In this document: piece by piece, positions 48,636 to 57,456 of the stretch
Layout: each line of letters opens with the position of its first letter
Numbering within the stretch: position 1 is the first letter of the stretch
Source: Bacteroidales bacterium
Lineage (GTDB): Bacteria > Bacteroidota > Bacteroidia > Bacteroidales > Marinifilaceae
Direction of reading: 5' to 3'
Length of the DNA: 64,000 nt
Assembly: GCA_015061245.1 (NCBI GenBank)
Contig: SUWY01000007.1
Coordinates: forward strand, 1-64,000
The notes under the pieces: generated by a model
Databases searched by the model: none
What the model was told of the DNA's origin: nothing
The model's input: the letters and a program-made list of their open reading frames with translations, nothing else
Translations under genes and position numbers: made by a program

Positions 48636-49975
48636 AATTGTCCTGTTACCTTTAAATAGTTCAAATGAGCCAATTGCTCCTCTATGCAACTACAAATATA
48701 GTCATTATATGCCTTTTGCCAAACCGTTTGGGCTTCAAGCAGGTCGCTTAAAGGCTCCATGCCGGCTTTGTAGTGATTGGTGCTAACACGAAGGTTCTCA
48801 TCAGCTTGAGTGATGGCGCTTTTGCACATGGTTTTAAGTTGTGAGGCCTCGTCTATTCTATTTAACGCAACTTGAATGTTTAGGTTTATCATGTCGTTTG
48901 CATGTGCCAACTCCAATTCGGCAATCTTTATCTGCTCCTTTGCCTGTTTTACTTTGTTTCGCCCCTCGCCCCAATGGAATATAGGAATTTTAAGGGTGGC
49001 AATTGCGCTCATTGAGCCACCATTTAGCAACCTTTCACTTTCGGGTATCAGTGTTTTTGTAAAGAGAGTTGTTCCTTTGAGGGTTAATGCATTTGTGTAG
49101 CCATATCCAACCGTTGCAGCTGCCGATGGTAGATAGTCGCTCCTTGTGAATTTCAGACTCTCTTTCTGTAACTCAATACGTTTGTTGAGTATTGCTATCT
49201 CGGGAATCTCGGCAAAAGTGTAACTGTTATTAATCTCGGGAGTGTCATAATTCTCTATTCCCTCGGTAAGGGTGATATTGCTGTTAATGTCAACTCCAAT
49301 TATTCTGCATAGATTCATCTTTGCTACCTTAATGCCATTATAGGCGCGGTGTTCATTTAAGGAGGCTTGGTTAAGTTGTACCTGAACCTTTAGAAGATCG
49401 TTTTTCGATTTCATACCTACCTTTTCTGCTTTTGTAACGTCGTTGAGCAGTTTTGTAAGGGTCTCTTTATACTTGCTTGCAACTTTGGCAAGCTCTGTGG
49501 CCATTATACAGTTCCAATAGGCTTGATCACACTCTACGATTATCTCATCTTTTCTCCTTGCTTCGTTAATTGAGTAAATCTCACTTCCAATCTCAGCCAT
49601 CTTTGTACCACTGATAATCTTTCCTCCCATATAGAGAGGTTGAGTTACCGATACACTTGCATTAAATGAGTTCTGTAATCCAATGCCGATACCCATTGAT
49701 GGAATTGTAAGGCCTTGGGCTATTGGAAGATCGGGAGTTGCTGCCTCTAACTCTTCGGAGTTATGCAGATAGAGTGCGTTTGCACTAATGTTGGGTAAAA
49801 AGTTACTCTTTGCCTCTTTTACAGCCAGCTCGGCTTCTCGCGTTTGGGCCTCTGCAATGGCAATCTGTTTGTTCTGTTTTAATGCCATATTACGGCAAGT
49901 TGCAATATCGAGCTCTTGTGCCTTAAGCGATATTGTAAATAATATGGTAACAATGAGTATTGATAGTTGTTTCAT
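48617..49975 (-). CDS. TolC-family outer membrane efflux protein
   Basis: A 452-aa protein with a signal peptide (cleavage near LKAQ). Two repeats of long coiled-coil helices (AQTREAELAVKEAKSNFLPN; KQAKEQIKIAELELAHANDM) and alternating barrel strands as in TolC/OprM. It is the exit duct of the tripartite pump encoded upstream. Its ATG overlaps the RND stop by 4 bp. Confidence 0.92.
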   Translation of the reverse strand: MKQLSILIVTILFTISLKAQELDIATCRNMALKQNKQIAIAEAQTREAELAVKEAKSNFLPNISANALYLHNSEELEAATPDLPIAQGLTIPSMGIGIGLQNSFNASVSVTQPLYMGGKIISGTKMAEIGSEIYSINEARRKDEIIVECDQAYWNCIMATELAKVASKYKETLTKLLNDVTKAEKVGMKSKNDLLKVQVQLNQASLNEHRAYNGIKVAKMNLCRIIGVDINSNITLTEGIENYDTPEINNSYTFAEIPEIAILNKRIELQKESLKFTRSDYLPSAAATVGYGYTNALTLKGTTLFTKTLIPESERLLNGGSMSAIATLKIPIFHWGEGRNKVKQAKEQIKIAELELAHANDMINLNIQVALNRIDEASQLKTMCKSAITQADENLRVSTNHYKAGMEPLSDLLEAQTVWQKAYNDYICSCIEEQLAHLNYLKVTGQLWTKEY

Positions 49976-52900
49976 TGCTTTTTGCTGTTATCAATTTTGA
50001 AAAATAGTGAGTACAAAACAGGAATAAAGAGTAGGGTGATAATTGTGCCTACAAATAGTCCTGCCATAATAGTTACGGCGAGTGAACCGAATAGTTCATC
50101 ACCAATAAGGGGTATCATACCTAAGATAGTTGTAAGCGAGGCCATCATTACCGGACGGAATCGGCTTGATGAGCTGTCAAGCAGGGCTTGAATAGGCTCT
50201 TTTCCGCTATTCAATTCCAGAATGATTTCGTCCATAAGGACAACGCCGTTCTTAATCATCATACCAATCAATCCCAATACGCCTACAATTGCCACAAAAC
50301 CAAAACTCTTGCCTGATAGCAGTACTCCAAAAACAACTCCCACAAGTAGCAGCGGTACGCAGCATAGAATAATTGCAGGTTTCTTGAAGTCTTTAAATAA
50401 CATTATCAGAATTGCAACCATGGCAACAATTGCCAAAGGGAAGTTTCCGAATAGGTATTGTGTCGATTGCTTACTTGCTTGATACTCACCTTCCCAGCTA
50501 TACGAATATCCTGTTGGAAGTTCAATCGCTTCGATTGCCGGGGCAATGGCTTTACGCGCACTTTCGGCAGTATAGCCTGAGGCCGGCTCACATTGAGCTC
50601 TCATAGCTCTTACACCATTGTACCGAATAACTATTGGTTCCTCCCATTTGATGTTTATTCCCTTTACCGCTTGGTTTAATGGGATGGTTCCTAAAGTGCC
50701 GGCAAGAATATCCTGTTCGCTGACGCTACCGGTGAATAGTCCGGTCAGAGTCTCTTTGTTAAGATTCTGCAATGGAGGCATAGTGCTGAAGATGGGAGTA
50801 TTATCAAGCTCATTAATCGGCTTTCCCTTGCTATCCACGCTCTTTAGGTAGATCGAGTACCTCTCTTTGCCAATATAGAATGTTCCGGTAGGGATTCCTC
50901 CATTGGCAGTAAGAAGCGATAGACCTACATCTTTTCTGCTAAGTCCGGCTCTGCGAGCTGTAGGCTGATTATAATCAATCTCAATGACGGGTTGCATATT
51001 TGACCAATCATTACATACCAATCTGGTGAATGGAGACTCATTCATAATCTGTTCTGCCTGCCGGGTAAGTTGTTTTAAAACAGCTGGATCGGGACCTGAA
51101 AACTTAACCTCAATGGGGAATTTTTTATACATCAGATTGTATCGTTTAACCCTTGAATAGGCATCGGGATAGTGAGTTGTTATGTAGTTTTGAATGGTAT
51201 CAATATGTTTGACTAACTCCTTAGGCGATGTAAAATCAACAATTAGCTCTCCATACGACAATGAGGGGGTAGCAATACTACGAACTAAATTGTATCGGCT
51301 TGGTGTCCCTCCAAGCGATATTGTCACATTTGTGATATATGGTTGCTCCAATAACCATGCAGATACCTCTTTTAGCTCTCTCTCAACCTTTTGTGGCGAT
51401 GCGCCCTCGTCCAATTTGTACTCAATATAGCACTGCTCGTAGTTCATATCGGGGAAGAACTCCTGTGGAATGAATCTGTAGCAGTATATGCTTAAAGCTA
51501 CCAGAGCAACTGCACAAAAAACGGTACTCTTTTTGTGTAAAACGGTGAATTTCAATATTGAGCGAAGCAGTTGGTAGGGCTTGCTATTGTATAACTCAAT
51601 ATCCGATTTAACTTTAACCTGTTTCAACCATCGGTCGGCCATAATAGGAACATGTGTTAAGGCCAAAACCCAGCTCAATAGCAGGGAAACTGCAAGTACT
51701 ATAAACAGGTCACGAACATAGACTCCTGCAGTATCGGGTGATAGAAATATAGGAAGGAATGCCAAAATTGCAATCAAGGTTGCTCCGAGCAGAGGCATGG
51801 CAGTTTTGTTGCCAATTGAGGTTAGTGCTGCTTGGCGAGGCTTCCCTTTTGCCAAATCAACTAAAATACCATCGATAATCACAATTGCATTATCAACCAG
51901 CATACCCATGGCGACAATCAACGAGCCTAATGATACCCTTTGCAGAGTTCCATCGAGAGTTCCGAGAATCATGATAGAGCCAAAGATAATTACAATCAAA
52001 CTGATTCCTATTATAACACCACTTCTGATTCCCATGGAAACCATAAGGATTATAATAACAATGGCTACCGATTCTAACAGATTTGTCAGAAAAGTGGTAA
52101 GGGCATTAGTAACTCTTTCAGGTTGAAAGAATATCTTATGAAACTCAACCCCTGCAGGAATTCTTTCACCCTTTAGCTCTTCAATCTTCGACTCAATGGC
52201 ACCGCCCAGTTTCGTGATATCGGTATTGCGCTGTGCTGCAATTGAGATTCCTAAAGCCCTCTCTTCATTGTGGAACATCTGGTTACGGGCAGGCTCCTCA
52301 TATCCCGATGTAATATCGGCAATATCGCGTAATCGCAGTTGATCATCTTCGTGGCCTTGAATCAGAAGATTACCAATATCATTTACATTTTTATATCGGT
52401 CATTAACCTTTATCTTGATACGTTTGTCGTCAGTCTCATAGTAACCTGCATATACTGTGCTGTTTTGACCGTTCAGCGTGTTAAGCACCTCGGCAGGGTG
52501 GACTCCAAGGTTGGCCATTCTATCTTGGAGAATGGCTATGTTTATTACAGGAGTTCGCTCGCCATAAATATCTACCTTTGATATGCCGGGAATGTTCTGA
52601 AACTCCTGTTTTGCCAACTCGGCATAATTTCCCAGTTCGGTATCGGAAAATCCCTCGCCCGTAATAGCATAGAACATTCCATAAACATCACCAAAAGCAT
52701 CTAAGACAACCGATTCTCCAACTCCGGCGGGGAGTGATGCTTGTATGTCGTTGACCTTTCTACGCAATATGTCATAGAACTGCTCCACCTCGTTTGCCGG
52801 GGTTGTAGTGACAAGCTCTACGTTTATTATAGACAAATCATTCATCGAGCGACTCTCAATGCTGTTTATATTGTACATTGAACGAATGCTCTTTTCTATA

Positions 52901-53100
52901 GGGTCGGTAACCTCAAGCTCAACCTCGTGTGCAGATGCTCCGGGGTAGGTGGTAATCACCATTGCCTGTTTTACCTTGATTTCGGGATCCTCAAGTTTGC
53001 TCATGTTGTAAAAGGCAATAGAGCCACCTACAACCATGACCAAAACTATAAAACGAATTAGCAGGTTGTTATTCAACGCCCATTTTCCAAGATCTATCAT
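49972..53100 (-). CDS. RND efflux transporter permease
   Basis: A 1042-aa AcrB/HAE1-type pump. Twelve membrane segments in two halves, each followed by a large periplasmic loop; the LVDNAIVIIDGILVDLAKGK stretch of TM4 carries the proton-relay aspartates, and FVAIVGVLGLIGMMIKNGVVL is its counterpart. Length is typical. The substrate is unknown. It overlaps the adaptor gene by 4 bp. Confidence 0.94.
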   Translation of the reverse strand: MIDLGKWALNNNLLIRFIVLVMVVGGSIAFYNMSKLEDPEIKVKQAMVITTYPGASAHEVELEVTDPIEKSIRSMYNINSIESRSMNDLSIINVELVTTTPANEVEQFYDILRRKVNDIQASLPAGVGESVVLDAFGDVYGMFYAITGEGFSDTELGNYAELAKQEFQNIPGISKVDIYGERTPVINIAILQDRMANLGVHPAEVLNTLNGQNSTVYAGYYETDDKRIKIKVNDRYKNVNDIGNLLIQGHEDDQLRLRDIADITSGYEEPARNQMFHNEERALGISIAAQRNTDITKLGGAIESKIEELKGERIPAGVEFHKIFFQPERVTNALTTFLTNLLESVAIVIIILMVSMGIRSGVIIGISLIVIIFGSIMILGTLDGTLQRVSLGSLIVAMGMLVDNAIVIIDGILVDLAKGKPRQAALTSIGNKTAMPLLGATLIAILAFLPIFLSPDTAGVYVRDLFIVLAVSLLLSWVLALTHVPIMADRWLKQVKVKSDIELYNSKPYQLLRSILKFTVLHKKSTVFCAVALVALSIYCYRFIPQEFFPDMNYEQCYIEYKLDEGASPQKVERELKEVSAWLLEQPYITNVTISLGGTPSRYNLVRSIATPSLSYGELIVDFTSPKELVKHIDTIQNYITTHYPDAYSRVKRYNLMYKKFPIEVKFSGPDPAVLKQLTRQAEQIMNESPFTRLVCNDWSNMQPVIEIDYNQPTARRAGLSRKDVGLSLLTANGGIPTGTFYIGKERYSIYLKSVDSKGKPINELDNTPIFSTMPPLQNLNKETLTGLFTGSVSEQDILAGTLGTIPLNQAVKGINIKWEEPIVIRYNGVRAMRAQCEPASGYTAESARKAIAPAIEAIELPTGYSYSWEGEYQASKQSTQYLFGNFPLAIVAMVAILIMLFKDFKKPAIILCCVPLLLVGVVFGVLLSGKSFGFVAIVGVLGLIGMMIKNGVVLMDEIILELNSGKEPIQALLDSSSSRFRPVMMASLTTILGMIPLIGDELFGSLAVTIMAGLFVGTIITLLFIPVLYSLFFKIDNSKKQ

Positions 53101-54158
53101 AACAAACCTCCAATATTTGTTGAACTACTCTCTTTTAACGGAGTGACCTTCTCGCCATCTTTCAGGCTATTAACTCCGGCCGATACGACAATATCGCCCT
53201 CGTTCAAACCGTTTGTAATAAGGACCATAGAGTTTCGGTCGATAGAGTCAATGTTTACTTTTCGGGTTTCAACGGTCGATGATGTAGGATTGTATATCAT
53301 TACGTATGTTGCCCCCTCTTTGTTGAATATTGCAGAGAGTGGAATTTGTAAACGTTCTTCAGATTCGTGTCGTTGTGTAATCGTTACATTTGTACTCATT
53401 CCGGGGGTAATGTTTTTGTCACTCTCTTTGAATTGAAGCTTTACATTGTATAGCTGATTCATATTTGCTTTAGGCGATACTCCGATTAACTCCAGTGGGA
53501 ATACTCTGTTTGGCATAATGTCGAAAGTGCAGCTATATGAATCAAAATTATCTCTTTGAGTGTAACTCTTTATTGGAATGTTTATGGTTACCTGGTTAGG
53601 TGAGTTGCCGATCATGGAGATTACTGCCATGCCTGCCCCGACAGTCTCATTCTTATCGAAGATGATCTTTTGGATATATCCATCGAATGGTGCTCGGAGT
53701 TTTGTGTCGTTAAGAGCATCTTGGTGTGCTTTAAGTTTTGCAGTGATTTGCTGCAATCCGTACATAGCTTTCTCATAATCATTCTCTGCAACGCTGCTAT
53801 CCTGATATAGCGAAATTACTCTTTCTGCTTGCCCCTTTATCGCATTATACTCGGCAGTTGTAGCTTTTAATTGAGTTTGATAGTCGCGAGGGTCCATTAT
53901 GGCAATAATATCGCCTTTTTTGACAAAATCGCCCTGGTTGACGGGAATCTCTTCTATGGTTCCGGCTACTTTGAATGCGATATTTATATCTTTCCCTGCC
54001 TCAACTTTACCGGGGAAAGTTAGCTCCTCTGCTCTGTTATAGAGTTGTGCCGTGTCGATTTTTACACTCTTAATGAGGGGCACTTGTGCATGCTTTTGGT
54101 TGCATCCTGTGCTGATACATAGAAGGATTGCAATTACAGGTGTGTATGTCTTTCTCAT
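53097..54158 (-). CDS. RND efflux periplasmic adaptor (MFP) lipoprotein
   Basis: A protein of about 353 aa. Lipoprotein signal with lipobox Cys near residue 19 (CISTGCNQK), then the biotinyl-lipoyl-like half motifs (VEAGKDINIAFKVAGTIEEI; LRAPFDGYIQKIIFDKNETV), an alpha-hairpin and a beta-barrel domain. It bridges the RND pump and TolC. I start it at ATG 54158; an in-frame codon 42 bp upstream would destroy the signal peptide. First gene of the pump operon; no clear -7 box is seen upstream. Confidence 0.92.
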   Translation of the reverse strand: MRKTYTPVIAILLCISTGCNQKHAQVPLIKSVKIDTAQLYNRAEELTFPGKVEAGKDINIAFKVAGTIEEIPVNQGDFVKKGDIIAIMDPRDYQTQLKATTAEYNAIKGQAERVISLYQDSSVAENDYEKAMYGLQQITAKLKAHQDALNDTKLRAPFDGYIQKIIFDKNETVGAGMAVISMIGNSPNQVTINIPIKSYTQRDNFDSYSCTFDIMPNRVFPLELIGVSPKANMNQLYNVKLQFKESDKNITPGMSTNVTITQRHESEERLQIPLSAIFNKEGATYVMIYNPTSSTVETRKVNIDSIDRNSMVLITNGLNEGDIVVSAGVNSLKDGEKVTPLKESSSTNIGGLL

Positions 54159-54308
54159 GTGGTTAATGTTTTTATGTTCTATTGTACACACAAAGTTCAT
54201 AAATTATATAGGCAAAACCTTGGGCAGATTTGGGCTATTCTTGGTTTAAAATACCTTTTCTTTAGATGTTTTAAAAAGTAGTATTTATACCACTATGTTT
54301 ATATGCAC

Positions 54309-54337
54309 TTTGTGATACTTTTGTTGCACTATGTTTG
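54309..54337 (+). promoter_or_regulatory. Promoter of the Hdr-like operon
   Basis: -33 TTTG at 54309-54312 and -7 TATGTTTG at 54330-54337, 17 bp apart. The -7 box ends only 6 bp before the ATG at 54344, implying a leaderless or nearly leaderless mRNA. Confidence 0.65.
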
Positions 54338-54343
54338 ATTGGA

Positions 54344-55036
54344 ATGGGGAAAATAATTGAGATATTAAATAGGGATATACACTTTAGCGAGGGGTTGAAT
54401 AGCTGTATGAATTGTGGTGTTTGTACCGCTGTTTGTCCAGCGGCAGAGTTTTATAATTACGATCCGCGAATGGTTGTGGATACTGTTCAAAGAGGCGATG
54501 AGGCTGAAATAGAGGAGCTTCTTAAGAGCAATACAATTTGGTACTGTGGAGAGTGTATGTCTTGTAAAACCCGTTGCCCCCGTGGTAATACCCCGGGAGA
54601 GATTATTATGGCACTGAGAGCTGCTTCGATAGAGACCGGTCTTTTTGTTGAGTCGGAAAAGGGGCGTCAACAATTTGCTTTGAAACGTAATATAGCCGAT
54701 TCTGTGCTTAAAGTGGGTTATTGTGTATCTCCCGATATAGCTGTACCCGAGAAGCATCCGGAACAGGGACCTATATGGGAGTGGATTTGTGCAAATAAGG
54801 AGCGGGTGTATGAGAGGGTTCATGCAAATTATGATGGTAATGGAGCCGGAGCGTTGAGACATGTGGATGAGGCCTCGCTCGATGAACTCAATAATATTTT
54901 TCAAGTTACTGGGGGCGCCTCTTTTATGGATGCAATTGAGAATTTTTCCGTAAAAAAGGCTGAGCAACTTGGGATGAGTGTTGATGAGTATTTGGATGAA
55001 ATATCTACACAGAATAGTGGAAATCACGGTAGGTAA
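54344..55036 (+). CDS. HdrC-like 4Fe-4S dicluster protein
   Basis: A protein of about 230 aa. Two CxxCxxCxxxCP motifs, CMNCGVCTAVCP and CGECMSCKTRCP, bind two 4Fe-4S clusters, in the arrangement of heterodisulfide reductase subunit C. The C-terminal half is helical and less conserved. It would carry electrons between the flavoprotein and the HdrB-like subunit. The ATG at 54344 is chosen over an upstream TTG because the promoter box ends at 54337. First of five tightly packed genes. Confidence 0.85.
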   Translation: MGKIIEILNRDIHFSEGLNSCMNCGVCTAVCPAAEFYNYDPRMVVDTVQRGDEAEIEELLKSNTIWYCGECMSCKTRCPRGNTPGEIIMALRAASIETGLFVESEKGRQQFALKRNIADSVLKVGYCVSPDIAVPEKHPEQGPIWEWICANKERVYERVHANYDGNGAGALRHVDEASLDELNNIFQVTGGASFMDAIENFSVKKAEQLGMSVDEYLDEISTQNSGNHGR

Positions 55037-55038
55037 TT

Positions 55039-56109
55039 ATGATAAATGAAGGAAAGAAAAAGGTTTGGGATCTGTATCAAAAGGAGATTGCCGACAATAA
55101 ATATTATTATGCTCGCAGTTGCATAAGGCAGACTTTTTTTCCTGCTTCTGAGTGGGCTTTTATTGATATATTGAGAAATAGGTTGGGTAAAGATATATTT
55201 GATGATCCTAAACATACAACGTGTTCCGGTATAGGATATCACTCTGATGTGGTGCCTTTCCAGACAACCATGACTGTCATTGCCCGCCATTTTGCTTTGA
55301 TGACCGAGGCCGGTTATGAGAATATAACACCTTCGTGTATAACATCGTTCGGCATATATACCGAGGTGTTGCATGCGTGGGAGGAGCATCCAGAAATTTT
55401 GGAGCGTGTACGAGAGGATTTGTATAAAGCTACAAAACGCGAGTTTAATGTTCCAAAGAATTTGGCCCACACCTCTGATGTGATATATAAATTTAGAAAT
55501 CAGATAGCTGCTCAAATGACAAATCCCTTGGTAGATGTCCATACAGGTAAACCTTTGCGCGTAGTTGACCACATAGGGTGTCACTATGCTAAGATGTTTC
55601 CATCAAAGGGAGTTGGAGGTGCTGAGTTTCCGGCAGTATTGAGTGGCATGGTAGATGCCTGGGGTGGTGAGTGTATCGACTATCCTGAGCGCAGACACTG
55701 TTGTGGCTTTGGATTTAGAAACTATTTGGTACAGGCAAATCGTGGTTACTCTGTTGCAAATTCCATGAAAAAATTGGAGTCAATGGAGCCGTACGAGCCA
55801 GACTTTATTGTTACGAATTGTCCGGGATGTGGTATGTTTCTTGATAAGTGGCAGTACACAATTGGAGAGATGAGTGGTAAGAGTTATGGTAAGAATGGTT
55901 ATGGAATTCCGGTTTTGACCTACGAAGAGATGGCAGGCTTGGTGTTGGGATATGATCCTTGGGATTTAGGATTACAGATGCATCAGGTTGCTGTAGAGCC
56001 ATTGCTTGATAAGATGGGAATAAGTTATGATCCCGATAAAAAGTATTGCGATGCTGAAGGAAAATTAATATCACTTCCAAAGCGTCCAACAGGAATAAGG
56101 AGTATATGA
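55039..56109 (+). CDS. HdrB-like CCG-domain protein with one degenerate CCG site
   Basis: A 356-aa protein related to heterodisulfide reductase subunit B. The C-terminal CCG domain is intact: DHIGCHYAKM, then RHCCGFGFR, then TNCPGCGMF. The N-terminal counterpart is degraded: YARSCIRQTFF, then TTCSGIGYH instead of CCG, then SCITSFGIY instead of a CxxC. One of the two noncubane 4Fe-4S clusters expected for HdrB may therefore be absent. Overlaps the HdrA-like start by 4 bp. Confidence 0.8.
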   Translation: MINEGKKKVWDLYQKEIADNKYYYARSCIRQTFFPASEWAFIDILRNRLGKDIFDDPKHTTCSGIGYHSDVVPFQTTMTVIARHFALMTEAGYENITPSCITSFGIYTEVLHAWEEHPEILERVREDLYKATKREFNVPKNLAHTSDVIYKFRNQIAAQMTNPLVDVHTGKPLRVVDHIGCHYAKMFPSKGVGGAEFPAVLSGMVDAWGGECIDYPERRHCCGFGFRNYLVQANRGYSVANSMKKLESMEPYEPDFIVTNCPGCGMFLDKWQYTIGEMSGKSYGKNGYGIPVLTYEEMAGLVLGYDPWDLGLQMHQVAVEPLLDKMGISYDPDKKYCDAEGKLISLPKRPTGIRSI

Positions 56110-57113
56110 TGAAAAGCGTTGTGATAATAGGCGGTGGAGTTGCCGGATGTAAAGCGGCCGTCGAGCTTGCAAGTATAGGATATAGAGTAACTGTTGTTGA
56201 GAAGGAGTGCAGTTTAGGTGGAAATCTCAATAATTGGGATAGACTTTTTCCCGACGGGAAAAGAGCATCTTGCTTGGTAGATGCGCTAGTTTCCGATGTC
56301 GAGAAACGTGGGGTTACTGTATTGACCAATGTTGAACCTGAAAAGGTGGAACTAATTGATGATTGTTATAATATTTTGTTGAGTGATAAGGGGTTGCTGA
56401 AAGCTGACGCAGTGCTTATTACTACCGGTTTTACCACTTTCAATGCTCAGCGTAAGGAGGAGTATGGATATGGTATCTATAGGAATGTTATAACCTCGGT
56501 CGATTTGGAGAATATCTTTGCCGCCAATTTGTTAAGTAGAGAGATTGGATGCGTTGGAATGGTGCATTGTGTTGGTAGCCGAGATGAGAAGTGTGGTAAT
56601 ATGTATTGTTCCAAAGTATGCTGTATAACTGCCGTAAAGCAGGCAATAGAGTTGAAACAGATGCTTCCAAATGCCGAGATATTCTGCTTCTATATGGATA
56701 TGAGAATGTTTGGGCCTGGGTACGAAGAGTTGTATCGTGAGGCTCAAGAGCAATATGGAATTAAATTTGTCAGAGGAAGAGTCTCGGAGGCGAGCGAGGA
56801 TTCTGAGGGCAGAGTGGCAATCAAGGTAGAGGATACTCTGGTTGGCAGACCAATGAGAATGAAACTTGACAGATTGGTGTTAATGGTTGGAATGGAGCCC
56901 TCGCCCGGAACTAATAGATTGGCAAAATTGTTTGGTGTGGAGATGAGAGAGAGTGGCTTTATCAGAGGTGTAGATCCTCATATGGGGGCCAATATAACCA
57001 ATGTAGATGGAGTGTTTGTGGCTGGGGCGGCAACATCGCCGATGAATACAACCGACACTATAAATGATGCGTGTGCAGCGGTTTTGCAGATTGATAAATA
57101 TCTGAGAAAATAG
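56106..57113 (+). CDS. HdrA-like FAD-dependent oxidoreductase (short form)
   Basis: A 335-aa protein. FAD-binding VVIIGGGVAGCKAAVELASI with the acidic ribose contact in VVEKECSLGGN, the HdrA/QmoA cluster motif HCVGSRDEKCGNMYCSKVCC at about residues 155-175, and the closing FVAGAATSP. Canonical HdrA is about twice as long and has extra ferredoxin domains; this one has none, so it is closer in size to QmoA. It is the likely flavin/bifurcation-type centre of the operon, but the lack of ferredoxin inserts makes true electron bifurcation uncertain. Confidence 0.82.
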   Translation: MMKSVVIIGGGVAGCKAAVELASIGYRVTVVEKECSLGGNLNNWDRLFPDGKRASCLVDALVSDVEKRGVTVLTNVEPEKVELIDDCYNILLSDKGLLKADAVLITTGFTTFNAQRKEEYGYGIYRNVITSVDLENIFAANLLSREIGCVGMVHCVGSRDEKCGNMYCSKVCCITAVKQAIELKQMLPNAEIFCFYMDMRMFGPGYEELYREAQEQYGIKFVRGRVSEASEDSEGRVAIKVEDTLVGRPMRMKLDRLVLMVGMEPSPGTNRLAKLFGVEMRESGFIRGVDPHMGANITNVDGVFVAGAATSPMNTTDTINDACAAVLQIDKYLRK

Positions 57114-57120
57114 TATTTGT

Positions 57121-57450
57121 ATGGTATCTTTTGGATTTTCAATTTTACCGACTCGAGCAATTGAGTATGATAAGAACGATAAGGGTTGTGCTGATTATGT
57201 TGCATTGCATGTGCCCAGCTCTTCTGCCTGTATAGGGTGTGGAGGTTGCAGTGCAACATGTTCGGCAGGGAATTTTACCGAATTTAATATAAGAAAAATT
57301 CAAATGCTCATGAAACGCGGTGAGAATCAATTGTATATGGAGCAACTGCATAAATGTATGCTTTGCGGCAAGTGTCTTGCTGTGTGTCCGAGAGGCGTGG
57401 ATACCCGTGGAATGATATTGGCAATGATTGAGTATATGCGCAAAAAGTAA
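57121..57450 (+). CDS. Second HdrC-like 4Fe-4S dicluster protein
   Basis: A 109-aa protein with CIGCGGCSATCSAG and CMLCGKCLAVCPRG, again two 4Fe-4S sites, plus a short N-terminal extension. It lies between the flavoprotein and the membrane subunit (7- and 6-bp gaps) and could link the two. Hdr-like operons normally have one HdrC; two different ones here suggest two electron routes or a bridge between a soluble and a membrane module. Confidence 0.82.
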   Translation: MVSFGFSILPTRAIEYDKNDKGCADYVALHVPSSSACIGCGGCSATCSAGNFTEFNIRKIQMLMKRGENQLYMEQLHKCMLCGKCLAVCPRGVDTRGMILAMIEYMRKK

Positions 57451-57456
57451 TTTCTC

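Noticed and set aside
48636..48689. 18-codon N-terminal extension of the MgtC-like protein
   Set aside because: It would extend further into the upstream TolC-type gene and does not resemble MgtC; the ATG at 48635 starts the family's first helix.
54365..55027. Long open frame on the minus strand, antisense to the first Hdr-like gene (220 codons)
   Set aside because: It mirrors a gene with clear ferredoxin motifs, has no recognisable domain, no ribosome site or promoter, and its composition is that of a codon shadow.
55024..55584. Minus-strand open frame of 186 codons antisense to the HdrB-like gene
   Set aside because: Low-complexity shadow of the plus-strand coding sequence; no start context or family resemblance.
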